Assembly: GCA_039809405.1 (NCBI GenBank)
Contig: JBDHUX010000033.1
Coordinates: 1 to 9,762, forward strand
DNA: 9,762 nt
Source: JBDHUX01 sp039809405
Lineage (GTDB): Bacteria; Patescibacteriota; Gracilibacteria; Absconditabacterales; Absconditicoccaceae
Reading direction: 5' to 3'
In this document: in pieces, positions 1 to 8,362 of the stretch
Position numbering within the stretch: position 1 is the first letter of the stretch
Layout of the letters: each line of letters starts with the position of its first letter
Notes under the pieces: model-generated
What the model was told of the DNA's origin: nothing
What the model saw: only the letters and a program-made list of their open reading frames with translations
The model's database searches: none
Made by a program: the position numbers and the translations under genes

Positions 1-63
1 TTTAACAGTTTTGATGTGATAAATGATCAGGTGTTTTGGGTTATCTTTAAAAATAATTATTAA
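1..63 (+). CDS. Possible C-terminal tail of an upstream gene (partial)
   Basis: Frame 1 is open from the window edge to a TAA at 61-63. It would encode about 20 residues ending in FWVIFKNNY. The other two forward frames meet TAA within the first 22 bases. The stop lies 23 bases before the ATG at 87, a normal distance for a following gene. No family can be recognised from so short a piece, and codon use is not informative. It could equally be non-coding. Confidence 0.3.
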   Translation, partial: FNSFDVINDQVFWVIFKNNY

Positions 64-86
64 CAAAAAAAATAAAAAAGTATTTT

Positions 87-730
87 ATGAGACATTTATT
101 ATTTTTTATCTTGATATTGATTACAATATCGGGATATGAGATCTGACTACTTATTTTTTAAATAAAGATGGTAAGATCACTGCAGTAATCAGTGATAACT
201 ACCAACCACCCCGAGTAGATACTCTGCTAAAAGTAGCAGGAGATCTATCTAAATATCCAGGCACGGCTGAAGAGAAACTAAGAGCTCTTCAAAATCCCGG
301 AACTAAGGTGACAGTATCAGCCAAGGATACTGTTATCTATAACGGATGGGGTACGAAAGCATATAGCTATCAAAGAGAAGATTTTATAATCTCTCCAGAT
401 AGTAAAAGCTTGAAATTTTATACAGACCTAGATCCGACAACAGGTCAAAGACCTGCATGGGAGATATACTTACTATGTCTCTATATGGTACTTTGCGGAT
501 TTGTGAGTTATAGGTATAAAAAATATACAAATGACGCATTGCTTGGGATTGTGCTTGGGCTTGGGATTGTGCTTGTGCTTGGGCTTGGGCTTGGGATTGT
601 GCTTGTGCTTGGGCTTGTGCTTGGATTTTGGTGGGTAATGATAATATCCATTGCCTTATACATGGCATCATACTTTATCACAAAGTATGTGTATATGAGA
701 AAAGGCAAAAAAAACACTAAGACAGCTTAG
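87..730 (+). CDS. Unrecognised membrane protein with repeat-encoded hydrophobic segment; probable frameshift near its N-terminus
   Basis: I do not recognise this family. The ATG at 87 opens a signal-peptide-like start, MRHLLFFILILITISGYEI, but that frame reaches TAA at 159-161. The rest of the protein is in the -1 frame and ends at TAG 728-730. It has a soluble part (DLTTYFLNKDGKITAV onward, through a NGWG motif) of about 115 residues. A hydrophobic segment (YLLCLYMVLCGFVSY) follows, then a long Leu/Gly/Val/Ile segment from hexanucleotide repeats (541-624) running into WWVMIISIALYMASYF, and a basic tail (RKGKKNTK). The -1 frame is also open upstream to an ATG at 23, but that stretch is low-complexity and overlaps the possible upstream gene. 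A GTG at 308 is another start. The bridge between frames lies at about 135-160, which includes a T6 run at 154-159. It could be a sequencing error, a real mutation or slippage. Expression of the 3' part as protein is likely, but the start is unsure. Confidence 0.6.
541..624 (+). repeat. 14 tandem hexanucleotides inside a transmembrane-coding region
   Basis: Fourteen consecutive 6-base units can be read: gcttgg eight times, gcttgt three times and gattgt three times. The coding frame cuts them into Leu-Gly, Leu-Val and Ile-Val dipeptides. Because the unit is a multiple of three, gain or loss of copies keeps the frame and only changes the length of the hydrophobic segment. This is the pattern expected of a slippage-prone tract. 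Confidence 0.95.
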
Positions 731-753
731 ACATCATCAAAACTAAAAGAGTT

Positions 754-798
754 CTCCTTTGTATTTTATGTCATACATAGATATAGAGGAGTTTTTTT
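754..798 (+). terminator. Intrinsic terminator after the membrane protein gene
   Basis: The arms 754-766 and 779-791 pair over 13 positions, including a few G-U pairs. After a bulged T at 767, four more pairs (768-771 with 775-778) close a three-base CAT loop. Seven T residues follow at 792-798. The site lies 24 bases after the TAG at 728-730 and just before the next promoter, so it insulates the two units. Confidence 0.8.
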
Positions 799-811
799 AT
801 AAAATAATATT

Positions 812-839
812 TTGACTATCAATAAGAGAAAGTTATAAA
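812..839 (+). promoter_or_regulatory. Sigma-70-type promoter of the rlmD-ASCH-nuclease operon
   Basis: TTGACT at 812-817 and TATAAA at 834-839 are separated by 16 bases. Each is one mismatch from consensus. The expected start of transcription, near 846, would leave a leader of about 30 bases before the ATG at 878. The element directly follows a strong terminator. Confidence 0.65.
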
Positions 840-877
840 AATCAGACTATATCAAATCAATTAAAAAAATAAAGTAT

Positions 878-2470
878 ATGATACAGACAAATAATAAACT
901 AACAAAATGATCTATCATACCATCAGTAAAGATAGATAAGATATGATACGAATGAGTATGAGTATCTACCTATACCGACGGTCGCAAGGTCATAGTATCT
1001 TGATGAGTGTTACCTTGAACTGTAGCAGATCTCAAAGTAGTCCAGTTAAAAAAAGACTGGATCAAGTGTCATGTACATCAAGTTATCAAGATGGACGACT
1101 CTATGATCACTAGTAAAAAGATCTGCCCACATTACCTGTATCATCCTCAAGCCAGCGAAACACCCCAGCACAAGAGAAACTGTGGCGGTTGCAAACGACA
1201 AATCATGGACTACGATAATCAGTTAAAACTAAAAAAGCAGATAGTAGAAGATAGCTTCAGGCACAATAGCAACAAAGATATAAACATACTAGATACTCTT
1301 GGTAGCCCAGATATATTTGGTTATAGAAATAAGATCGAGTATAGTTTTGGCAAGTATATCACTTGAAAAAAAGAAAATCTACAGAGACTTTCAGAACGAT
1401 CGGTTGGTTTTCACAAGCAAGGTGATTTTGGCAAGATAGTAGACATAGATATATGCTTACTAGTAGATGAAAAAGTAAATAGAGTTTTTACGTATATGAA
1501 GAAATTATTGTCAAATTATAGATATGAAGATAATCAAAATCTGCCTGTATACGACCAGATAACACATAAGTGAGTCCTAAGGCATATGCTCATAAGACAA
1601 GGTAAAAACACAGATCAGATCATGGTAATACTTAGTTTATCAGATAAACAAATATCACAAGATGAATTAAGAAAACTCAAACAAACACTATCACAGGATC
1701 AGATACTAAAATCAAGTATAGATACATTTGTGATGATATACAATAACTGACTTGCAGACATAGTATCTTGACCAGAGTCAATTATTGAAAACTTATGGTG
1801 AGACGGCACTATATCGGAAGTATTGGATATCAGAAATAATGGTAGATCAAACCAGTTGTCATTTGATATATCGCCTAAGTCGTTTTTCCAGACGAACACA
1901 CACTGATGTGAATTGTTGTACAACACAGCGATCAAGATAACCAAAGACCGGCTAGATGACAAGTATGCTCAAGAAAACAATAAATGATTAATTGTAGATC
2001 TATATTGTGGTGCAGGCACTATAGGGATAAGCCTCCTGTCTGCTTGAGTTGGAGATAGATTGATTGGCATAGAAGAAGTACCGTCAGCTATACAAGATGC
2101 AGAAAATAATATAGCAAATAATGATATAAAATGAGCTGATTTTTTCGTGTGAAAGGTAGAAAAACTTATAAGTATAAACGATATAGACAAATATAAAAAT
2201 AAGATACAGATATGAGATAAAATTTTTGATACCAGCCTGCTCAAGTTAATCATAGTAGATCCACCTAGGTCTTGACTGCATCCAGATGTAGTATCTTTCT
2301 TGGATAATTTAAAAAAAAATATAGATTTTACACTACTCTATATATCATGTAATCCTACTACCCTATCGAGAGATCTAGATATGTTTACAAATTTTGAACG
2401 AAATACGATACAACCAGTAGATATGTTTCCGCACACATACCATATAGAAAATATAGTACTAATGAGATAA
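878..2470 (+). CDS. rlmD: RlmD-type 23S rRNA (uracil-C5)-methyltransferase, TRAM and Fe-S containing
   Basis: A 530-residue member of the TrmA/RumA family, which uses S-adenosylmethionine to make 5-methyluridine, most likely in 23S rRNA. A TRAM-like RNA-binding domain covers about residues 12-65 (EGVGVSTYTDGRKV, LPGTV). Cluster cysteines are C83, C102, C105 (CGGC) and C193, matching the RlmD [4Fe-4S] set. YRNKIEYSFG follows the CGGC segment. SFFQTN begins at 335, the SAM motif VDLYCGAGTIG at 373, DPPRSGL at 461, the catalytic cysteine C491 in SCNP, and the general base E524 in HTYHIE. I count 19 in-frame UGA codons, one being the Gly of DPPRSGL. Spacing between the first two cluster cysteines is 18 residues, longer than the five usual in E. 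coli RlmD. No Shine-Dalgarno is visible. The ATG at 878 is chosen because it precedes the TRAM domain and fits the promoter. RlmCD-like or tRNA specificity is not excluded. Confidence 0.88.
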
Positions 2471-2473
2471 AAA

Positions 2474-2815
2474 ATGAAGACACACACTATGCACCTAGAC
2501 GACAAATCTTTTGACCAGATATCACAATGAAGCAAAACTATAGAACTCAGACTATTTGATGAAAAAAGGCAAAAATTGGTAGTATGAGATAGTATCTTGT
2601 TCATAAACAATAGTAATCTAAACGAGACAATACAAAAAGAAATTGTATGACTACTGATATACAAAGACTTTGCATCAATATTGGGAGACTATCCAGTAAA
2701 CTACTTTTGAGGATACGATATAGAGACAACACTAGCATCATTATATCATATATATACCAAAGAAGATGAATCAAAATACGGAGTTGTATGAATCAGATTA
2801 TCTTCAACTATTTAA
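2474..2815 (+). CDS. ASCH-domain (PUA-like fold) protein
   Basis: A 113-residue protein whose N-terminal half carries the ASCH signature GxKxxExR as G19-K21-E24-R26. The sequence SKTIELRLFDEKRQKLVVGD follows the usual RLxDxKR...GDxIxF pattern, and GIRL lies near the C-terminus. ASCH domains are PUA-like, bind RNA or nucleotides, and in E. coli YqfB hydrolyse N4-acetylcytidine. The exact substrate here cannot be told. The gene starts three bases after the rlmD stop, so the two are probably co-translated. Five UGA codons are read as Gly, including the Gly of the signature motif. Length is normal for single-domain ASCH proteins. Confidence 0.82.
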
Positions 2816-2832
2816 ATATAAGTATCACAATT

Positions 2833-4095
2833 ATGGCTTACTCACACTCGCAATTACAGTTATATCAAACATGTCCACTCAAGTATCGTTATGAAAAAGT
2901 AGATAAGTACAAAGTATCTACGGATGAGGATATTGAAAATCTATACTTTGTCCTTGGTACAAGTGTACATAGTTGACTTGAAGAGTTGTATAAATTTACT
3001 AGAAATAAGGCTATACCTACGTATGGATATGTTCTTGGGAAGTACAATGAGATGCGAAATAGTGAAATATCAAGAATAAACGAAAAGTTCGGAAGAATAT
3101 ATTTTGATCCTCAAGATTTGGATAACTTTCATCATAGATGAGTCACCTATATACAATGGTATTATGATAAGTATAATCCTTTCAATCAATCTATAACAGA
3201 CAGCACAGAAAAAACAGTATGGATAGAAATTAAACCAAATATCAAATTTATGTGAAAGATAGATAGGCTTGATGTGGATTGAGATACGGCTATTATAGTA
3301 GACTACAAAACAAATAGATCACTACCTCCAAATCAATACGACTCTATAAAAGATCAGATAGGTATATACTGACTTGCTATAGAACAAGATTATGGTGATA
3401 AGTTCAAAAAAATAATAGGTAAAGTAATATACCTACACCTTGAAAAAGAGTATAGTCGAGAGCTCACTCCAGAGATCATAAATGATATAAGAACTGAATA
3501 TATAGAAATCATAGATCAAGTAGAAAAAAGTAAAATAGAGTACTCTATGTGAGATGAAAATGCCTTCCAACCAAATCCATGAAGACATTGTGAAGATTGT
3601 CCTTTCCAGAGGATATGTCCTATATATAAACACAAATACGACCAGAGTGAAACAGTCACCATAGACGACTTATGACCTATCACCATAAGGAATCTTATAG
3701 ATAAAGTGCTTGAACTATGACAAGAATCAAAAGACATAGAAGCCAAGAAATCCTATTATCTTGAGATATTAAGAGAATATGCTATAAATAAATGATATAC
3801 CCATAGACTATGGTGAAATATAGCAAAACTTAGACTAGATAAAAAAGATGAATATGTGCCAATATCTGCAAATAAGCCTAAACTAATTGAAATTCTAAAA
3901 GAGTTATGAGTATGGGATGAGTTAAAAAAAGAGGATATAGACAAGAGTATGCTTGATAAGCTAATCAAAGATCATAAGTTGGATATGGAAAACATGAAAG
4001 ACCTAATAAGACATGAAGATAAGCTATTTATATGACGACCCAGCAAGATAACAGATAAGGATCTAGAAGAAAATAGTGATGATATAGGGAGTTAA
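2833..4095 (+). CDS. PD-(D/E)XK nuclease with AddB/Cas4-like Fe-S cysteine cluster
   Basis: A 420-residue PDDEXK_1-type exonuclease domain protein. It opens with SHSQLQLYQTCPLKYRY, typical of RecB/AddB-like nucleases and including C14. Next come GTSVHSGLEE (H46), GKIDRLD with D144, VDYKTN with D157 and K159, and QIGIY (Q175, Y179). These correspond to the His, Asp, D-x-K and QxxxY active-site motifs. C253-x2-C256-x5-C262 with C14 forms the four-cysteine pattern that holds a [4Fe-4S] cluster in AddB and Cas4. Residues from about 270 are a charged, mostly helical extension that I cannot assign. No helicase domain and no cas genes are nearby, so a stand-alone DNA-processing role is inferred. The gap from the ASCH gene is 17 bases. 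An in-frame ATG at 2788 would overlap that gene and adds a tail not needed by the fold, so 2833 is preferred. There are 13 in-frame UGA codons. Confidence 0.85.
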
Positions 4096-4113
4096 AAAAA
4101 TATATAATTAAAT

Positions 4114-4142
4114 TTGACAAAATAGAACTTAATGACTATAAT
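4114..4142 (+). promoter_or_regulatory. Consensus sigma-70-type promoter of the conjugative ATPase gene
   Basis: TTGACA at 4114-4119 and TATAAT at 4137-4142 are both exact consensus hexamers with an ideal 17-base spacer. Transcription would start near 4149, leaving a leader of about 35 bases that ends in eight T residues just before the ATG. No ribosome binding site is visible. I find no terminator between the nuclease stop at 4093-4095 and this promoter, so read-through from the upstream operon is possible. Confidence 0.85.
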
Positions 4143-4183
4143 TGTATAGTATAAATATATATTATATTATTATAGTTTTTTTT

Positions 4184-7100
4184 ATGGAATTGAAAACATG
4201 TAAAGAGTTTATAAAAGTAGCTCTATCAGCTGACCCTAGTTTGAAGTCTAGCATCTCTAAACTAACTCAAGAATCATGGTGAATAGAGAAAAATAGTTGC
4301 ATAGATGCATTTGGTGGTATGGCAAATGTAAAGATGTATGCAGAGAGTCTTGATGTAAATAATATATCCATAAAAAGTAATAGCGCACTGCAGAAGTCAA
4401 CAGAACAAGCATCAGCCACAAATGCACAAGAGTCAAAATGAAAACAAAATTTTTTTCAATATTTAAAAGCTGAACTAGTACCAGAAAAAAGAGATAGTAC
4501 TACAAGCAAATCATCTACAAATACAATAAAAACTACATCATGAGTTGTAGTATCTACACCACAACAATCACGGTACTCATGGGACAATATCTCATGATAT
4601 GCGCGAAATTGATTTTATTTCATATTATTCGTATTGGTTTTGTATATATTTATAAAAGTGTTTAGGAAGTGAGTAGAGTTTTTGTATGATGTATCAAATG
4701 CAGGAAGATTGGTTTACATAAAAGTATTACAACCAAGATGAGATAGTGCATCAGATAGAGAACAGAAGAAAGAAGTAAGTAAAGATATGAAAGAGAAGAT
4801 ATGAAGGATGTCGCAAGTTTTCCGTGCAATGCATAGGATATGAGAGCTATGAGTATCAGATAGTATAATGAATTGGGTATTTAATAAAGCAAAAGTAACT
4901 GTAAATCTACACTATGAAAAGAGTCTTACTTATTTTATCATATCAACTTATCCAGAGTATGCAGAAATAGTTTCATCTTCTATATCGGCGCAATACCCTG
5001 ACGCAAGTATAGAGATAACCAAGAAACCGACTTATTTTGGTAATAAGTACAGTGATATAATACCTATGGAACCAGTAAAGAGTTCTGTTTTTCCTATTAA
5101 AATATTTAAGCAGATAGAAGATGATCCATTAAATAATGTCATAGACGGCATAAGTCAACTATGAGATACTGATACTTTTGATGTTTTATTGACTATCAAA
5201 CCAGTAGGTTCTAGCTTTAATAAAAAAGCGCAAAAATGGGCAGAGTGACTATATCGTAACGATAGTGATTATGTTAATCAGTGATGACAAGCAGCCACAA
5301 AGATATTTAAACTACCTTTCAAGTTTTTATGATTTTTGTTTTCTGGACCTGATAAAAAGAATGAAAATTGAAACAGCAATAAATACCAAGAAGGTGGTAA
5401 AGATTTTGTCCGTATGACCAAAGCCAAAGAAGAAGCATTAAATATAATGGGTGAAGAAGCGGGTCGTCATGCTTTTGCATCAAATCTTTATTTTATATCT
5501 TCATCAAATACACAATGAAATGCTAAACAAAATATAAGAAACATGGTAGCTATATTCAATATATACAAAGATGAAATTAACAATGAATTGGATATAAAAG
5601 AGTGGAAGACAGATCTATTGGGATGGCTACTAAAGCCAGTTTGGTCATTACTTGCAAATGTACAATCGATACCTTTATTTTTCAGACAAAACATATTTAC
5701 AGAAAACCAACTCACATCGCTATTTCACTTTCCAGATGGATTATTCAACAAAAGTCCCAGTATAAAATGGATGGATTATAAAGTTCTTAGTTCACCAGAT
5801 AATATATATCATCCAAAACAAGACAGTTGATTTGTTGTAACTTGAGTTATATCAGAAAACTACCTCTGATGAGCTATAGATAAATTATTTGATAAAAGTC
5901 ATCGAGCTCGAGGAGAAACAATAGATAAGATAGAACATCTCATACCATACGATCAAAAATTACATAAATGATATAAAGATGATCAGATAGTTATAAATGA
6001 TAAAGGTAAGTGGGTCAAAAATATAGAAGAAAAACATAGAACTGGTCTAAAAACATATAAAGATGCAAGCCTTATATGAGTAAATCCTTATAGAAATGAT
6101 TTCACGCCAGTTTATATCAGGAAAAAAGATAGATCTAGGCATCATTATATTATCTGAAAATCAGGTTGAGGTAAATCGGTTCTTATGTGATTTTTGGCTA
6201 GACAAGATGCTTGGAATTGAGATGGTTTTTGTGTGATAGATCCACATTGAGATCTTGTAGAAGATATAATGAATTATATACCAGCATCCCGTGCAAAAGA
6301 TGTAGTGTATTTCAATGCATGAGATGAAGATAGACCGATTTGATTAAATTTATATGATATAAACAATAGTAACGAAATGGATCGTGTAGTAAATGATGCC
6401 ACAGAAATGTTCTTAAAAATGTTTGGTCCAGAGATATTTGGTCCTAGACTACAAGAGTATTTTAAATTTGGATCATTGACTCTATTAGAAGATCAAGAAG
6501 ATAAGGCCACACTACTTGATGTGCCAAGATTATTTACAGACGAAGCTTTTCGTGGGATCAAAGTAGCAAAAGTAACAAACCCGGTAGTTAAAAATTTCCG
6601 AGATAGAACTTATGCGAGCATATGAGACAGAGAAAAAGAAGAAATCATACCATACCTTACTTCAAAATTTGTTTCATTTACTACAAATAGCCTCATTAGA
6701 AATATTATCTGACAATCAAAGTCAGTATTTAACTTCCGTAAAATAATGGATGAAGGTAAGATATTGTTAGTAAATTTAAGTAAAGGTAAGATATGAGAAT
6801 TAAATACTCAATTGCTCGGCATGATCATAGTATCTCAGATATCCAACTGAGCTATGTCTAGAGCAGATATACCAGAGGATCAAAGAAGAGATTTTTTTCT
6901 ATATGTTGATGAATTTCAAAATTTTGTAACTAATACTTTTGCTGATATATTGTCAGAAGCCAGGAAATATAAATTAAATCTTATCATGGCACACCAATAT
7001 ATAGCGCAATTAGATTGATGAGCTAGCAATAATATATGAGAGAGTTCTTGAGGAAAAAAATCTGTAAAAGATGCCGTATTTGGTAACGTAGGTACTATGC

Positions 7101-7519
7101 AATCATTTAAAATAGGGGCACCTGATGCAGAATTTCTGGAAAAAGAATACGCTCCAGTACTAAGTAGACAAGATATAATAGGTATATCAAACTTCAAAAC
7201 TTATATAAAATTAAATATAGAAAATGCAACTAGTCGTGTATTTAGTATAGACACCATACGGTCAGAAGATTATAAGAATGAAAAAGTAGGTAAGGTACTT
7301 ACAGAGTACAGTAGATTGAAATATGGTAGAGATAGAAAGTTTGTAGAAGGCGAAATATGAGCTAGACTCGGTATAGATCTTAATAGTGCTGAGGGAGGAG
7401 TGGAATCATGAAATTCATGAAGTAATGAGACTGGTAAAAGTGATATAGATAAAAATGATGAGACTGATCCAGTACAAACTCCAAAAGATAAAGAAATCGG
7501 TTCAATAGACCAAAAGTAA
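4184..7519 (+). CDS. Membrane-anchored VirD4/TraG-like type IV conjugative transfer ATPase (CPR type)
   Basis: A 1111-residue protein read through about 40 UGA codons. The first 140 residues are Ser/Thr/Lys-rich in part. One transmembrane helix lies at about 144-161 (FYFILFVLVLYIFIKVF). A large region follows that resembles the N-terminal part of CPR conjugative-transfer proteins (SSSISAQYPDASIEI, FDVLLTIKPV, NLYFISSS). The P-loop ATPase starts near 640 (RHHYIIGKSGGGKSVL): Walker A at 658-665, IDPHGDLVEDI after it, and Walker B LYVDEFQ with D909 and E910. ARKYKLNLIMAHQYIAQLD follows, as in VirD4/TraD/TraG coupling proteins. The last 55 residues or so are an acidic, Asn/Gly-rich, probably disordered tail. 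It should act at the inner face of the membrane, moving DNA or protein substrates. No relaxase or other secretion genes are in the window, so it stands alone in its own transcription unit. The ATG at 4184 is the first one downstream of the promoter. VirB4-like ancestry is an alternative label. Confidence 0.85.
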
Positions 7520-7543
7520 GATTACAACAAGATAGCATAATAT

Positions 7544-7572
7544 AAAAAAGCAGAGTATCAACTACTCTGCTT
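7544..7572 (-). terminator. Hairpin terminator between convergent units
   Basis: A perfect 10-bp inverted repeat (7548-7557 with 7563-7572) encloses a five-base loop, tcaac. On the minus strand it is followed by a run of six U (7544-7549, of which the first two bases of the stem side overlap), so it is a canonical intrinsic terminator for rpmG-rpsP. On the plus strand the hairpin is followed by cccatt and lacks a U-tract, yet it is the only hairpin I see after the ATPase gene, 28 bases past its stop. It may serve both directions. Confidence 0.8.
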
Positions 7573-7603
7573 CCCATTATTAATCTAAATTAAAATAGAA
7601 ATT

Positions 7604-7897
7604 CTAATCCTGTTTTTTCTTCTTTCTGTCTAAATTTTTAATAGTTATAAATTTTTTGAATATTTCATCTTTGCTATCATTATAACAAAGTCTTGCGGCT
7701 CTTTCTGACATCTTAGTTCAGAAAGTGATAAGTTGTTTTATTTGATCTATGTTGAACTCTCACTCGTGTCTAAGCGGATTGTATCGACCAAGTATAGTGG
7801 TGTAACCTGATTTAACAGGTTTTTTATGATCAGTCAAAACTAACCTGTACATAGGTAGGTGTTTGTGTCATGTTCTAGAAAGTCTTATAGTTTGCAT
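7604..7897 (-). CDS. rpsP: Small ribosomal subunit protein bS16
   Basis: A 97-residue protein beginning MQTIRLSRTGHKHLPMYRLV, the hallmark start of bS16, a small-subunit assembly protein that binds 16S rRNA. GYTTILGRYNP matches the conserved IGxYNP segment, and IDQIKQLITFGTKMSERAARL matches the helix normally read as V..WL..GA.PSE.V..L. A Lys-rich tail follows and TAG ends the gene. Three glycines (10, 47, 60) are UGA codons. The gene lies 47 bases behind rpmG on the same strand and ends at the hairpin terminator, so it is the last gene of a two-gene operon. This differs from the common rpsP-rimM-trmD order. No Shine-Dalgarno is seen. Confidence 0.93.
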
Positions 7898-7944
7898 AAT
7901 TTATATAAAGATTAAAATTGTAATAAATACTATAATAAAGGAAA

Positions 7945-8121
7945 TTATTTTAGTTTTGGTCTTATTTTATGGAGAGTATGCTTCCTGAGCTTAGGACAGT
8001 ATTTCATGAGTTCTAATTTTGGAGTATTCATCTTGTTGTAAGTAGTCACATAGTTCTGACAGCCACTTTCTGTACATATAAGTCACACTAAGATCCTGTT
8101 TCACTTTTTTTTGCTTGCCAT
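7945..8121 (-). CDS. rpmG: Large ribosomal subunit protein bL33
   Basis: A 58-residue protein, MASKKKGNRILVGLICTESG at its start, with KYCPKLRKHTLHK near residue 46. This is the bL33 pattern (I.L.CTEC...Y.T.KN, then LELKKYCP..RKHT). It is a component of the large subunit near the E site. Glycines 7 and 13 are UGA codons. Zinc-ribbon forms of bL33 have four cysteines in two CxxC pairs. Here only C16, C21 and C42 remain, the fourth position being Leu (CPKL), so the zinc site looks degenerate. The gene heads the rpmG-rpsP unit. It is too short to be noticed under the standard code. Confidence 0.93.
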
Positions 8122-8180
8122 AGTTTTTTTGTATAAAATATAATATAAATATTAGAATATATCCCAATGATTAAAATTGC

Positions 8181-8209
8181 AAAATACTATGATATGATAA
8201 AAAAGTCAA
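8181..8209 (-). promoter_or_regulatory. Possible promoter of rpmG-rpsP
   Basis: Read on the minus strand, TTGACT (8209-8204) and TATTTT (8186-8181) are 17 bases apart. The -35 box has one mismatch and the -10 box two. A transcript starting near 8174 would have a leader of about 50 bases before the ATG at 8121. The A+T content here is high enough that other -10-like sites can be drawn, so this is tentative. Confidence 0.4.
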
Positions 8210-8362
8210 TCCATTTATCAATCTATTTTTTAGTTTTTTTATAGTTTAGAAAGTTCATATAGACTTGCATATTATCGTTGGTGCAACAAATTAAGATAAC
8301 AACAATCCTATTATCTATATATAATTAATCTGACATATATTAATATCAAGTGAGATATAAGT
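8210..8362. other. AT-rich intergenic DNA without a recognised element
   Basis: Together with 8122-8209 this forms a 241-base gap between the two minus-strand transcription units. I see no tRNA, no long reading frame and no convincing terminator for the adhesin-like gene. Two short stem-loops can be drawn (TTGCA/TGCAA near 8264-8286 and AGATAA/TTATCT near 8294-8318) but neither has a U-tract in either direction. Confidence 0.5.

Noticed and set aside
23..86. ATG at 23 as start of the first membrane protein
   Set aside because: The added residues are low-complexity Lys/Ile/Asn from A-rich DNA and overlap a possible upstream gene end. The ATG at 87 gives a much better signal peptide, though in another frame.
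384..671. Antisense reading frame rich in Gln-Ala/Ser repeats
   Set aside because: It is the mirror of the hexanucleotide tract on the opposite strand. The forward strand gives a plausible membrane protein and a terminator in the right direction.
878..2470. Broken methyltransferase pseudogene with many TGA stops
   Set aside because: All motifs of the family stay in one frame with only TGA interruptions, and neighbouring genes show the same pattern, so TGA is a sense codon.
2788..2835. Earlier ATG for the nuclease gene
   Set aside because: It would overlap the end of the ASCH gene and adds 15 residues ahead of the usual SxSQLxxYxxCP start of the fold.
2833..4095. Cas4 of a CRISPR system
   Set aside because: The cysteine and nuclease motifs are similar, but there are no direct repeats with spacers and no other cas genes, and the protein is much longer than Cas4.
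8294..8318. AGATAA/TTATCT stem-loop as terminator of the adhesin-like gene
   Set aside because: Only six pairs, an 11-base loop and no U-tract on the minus strand.
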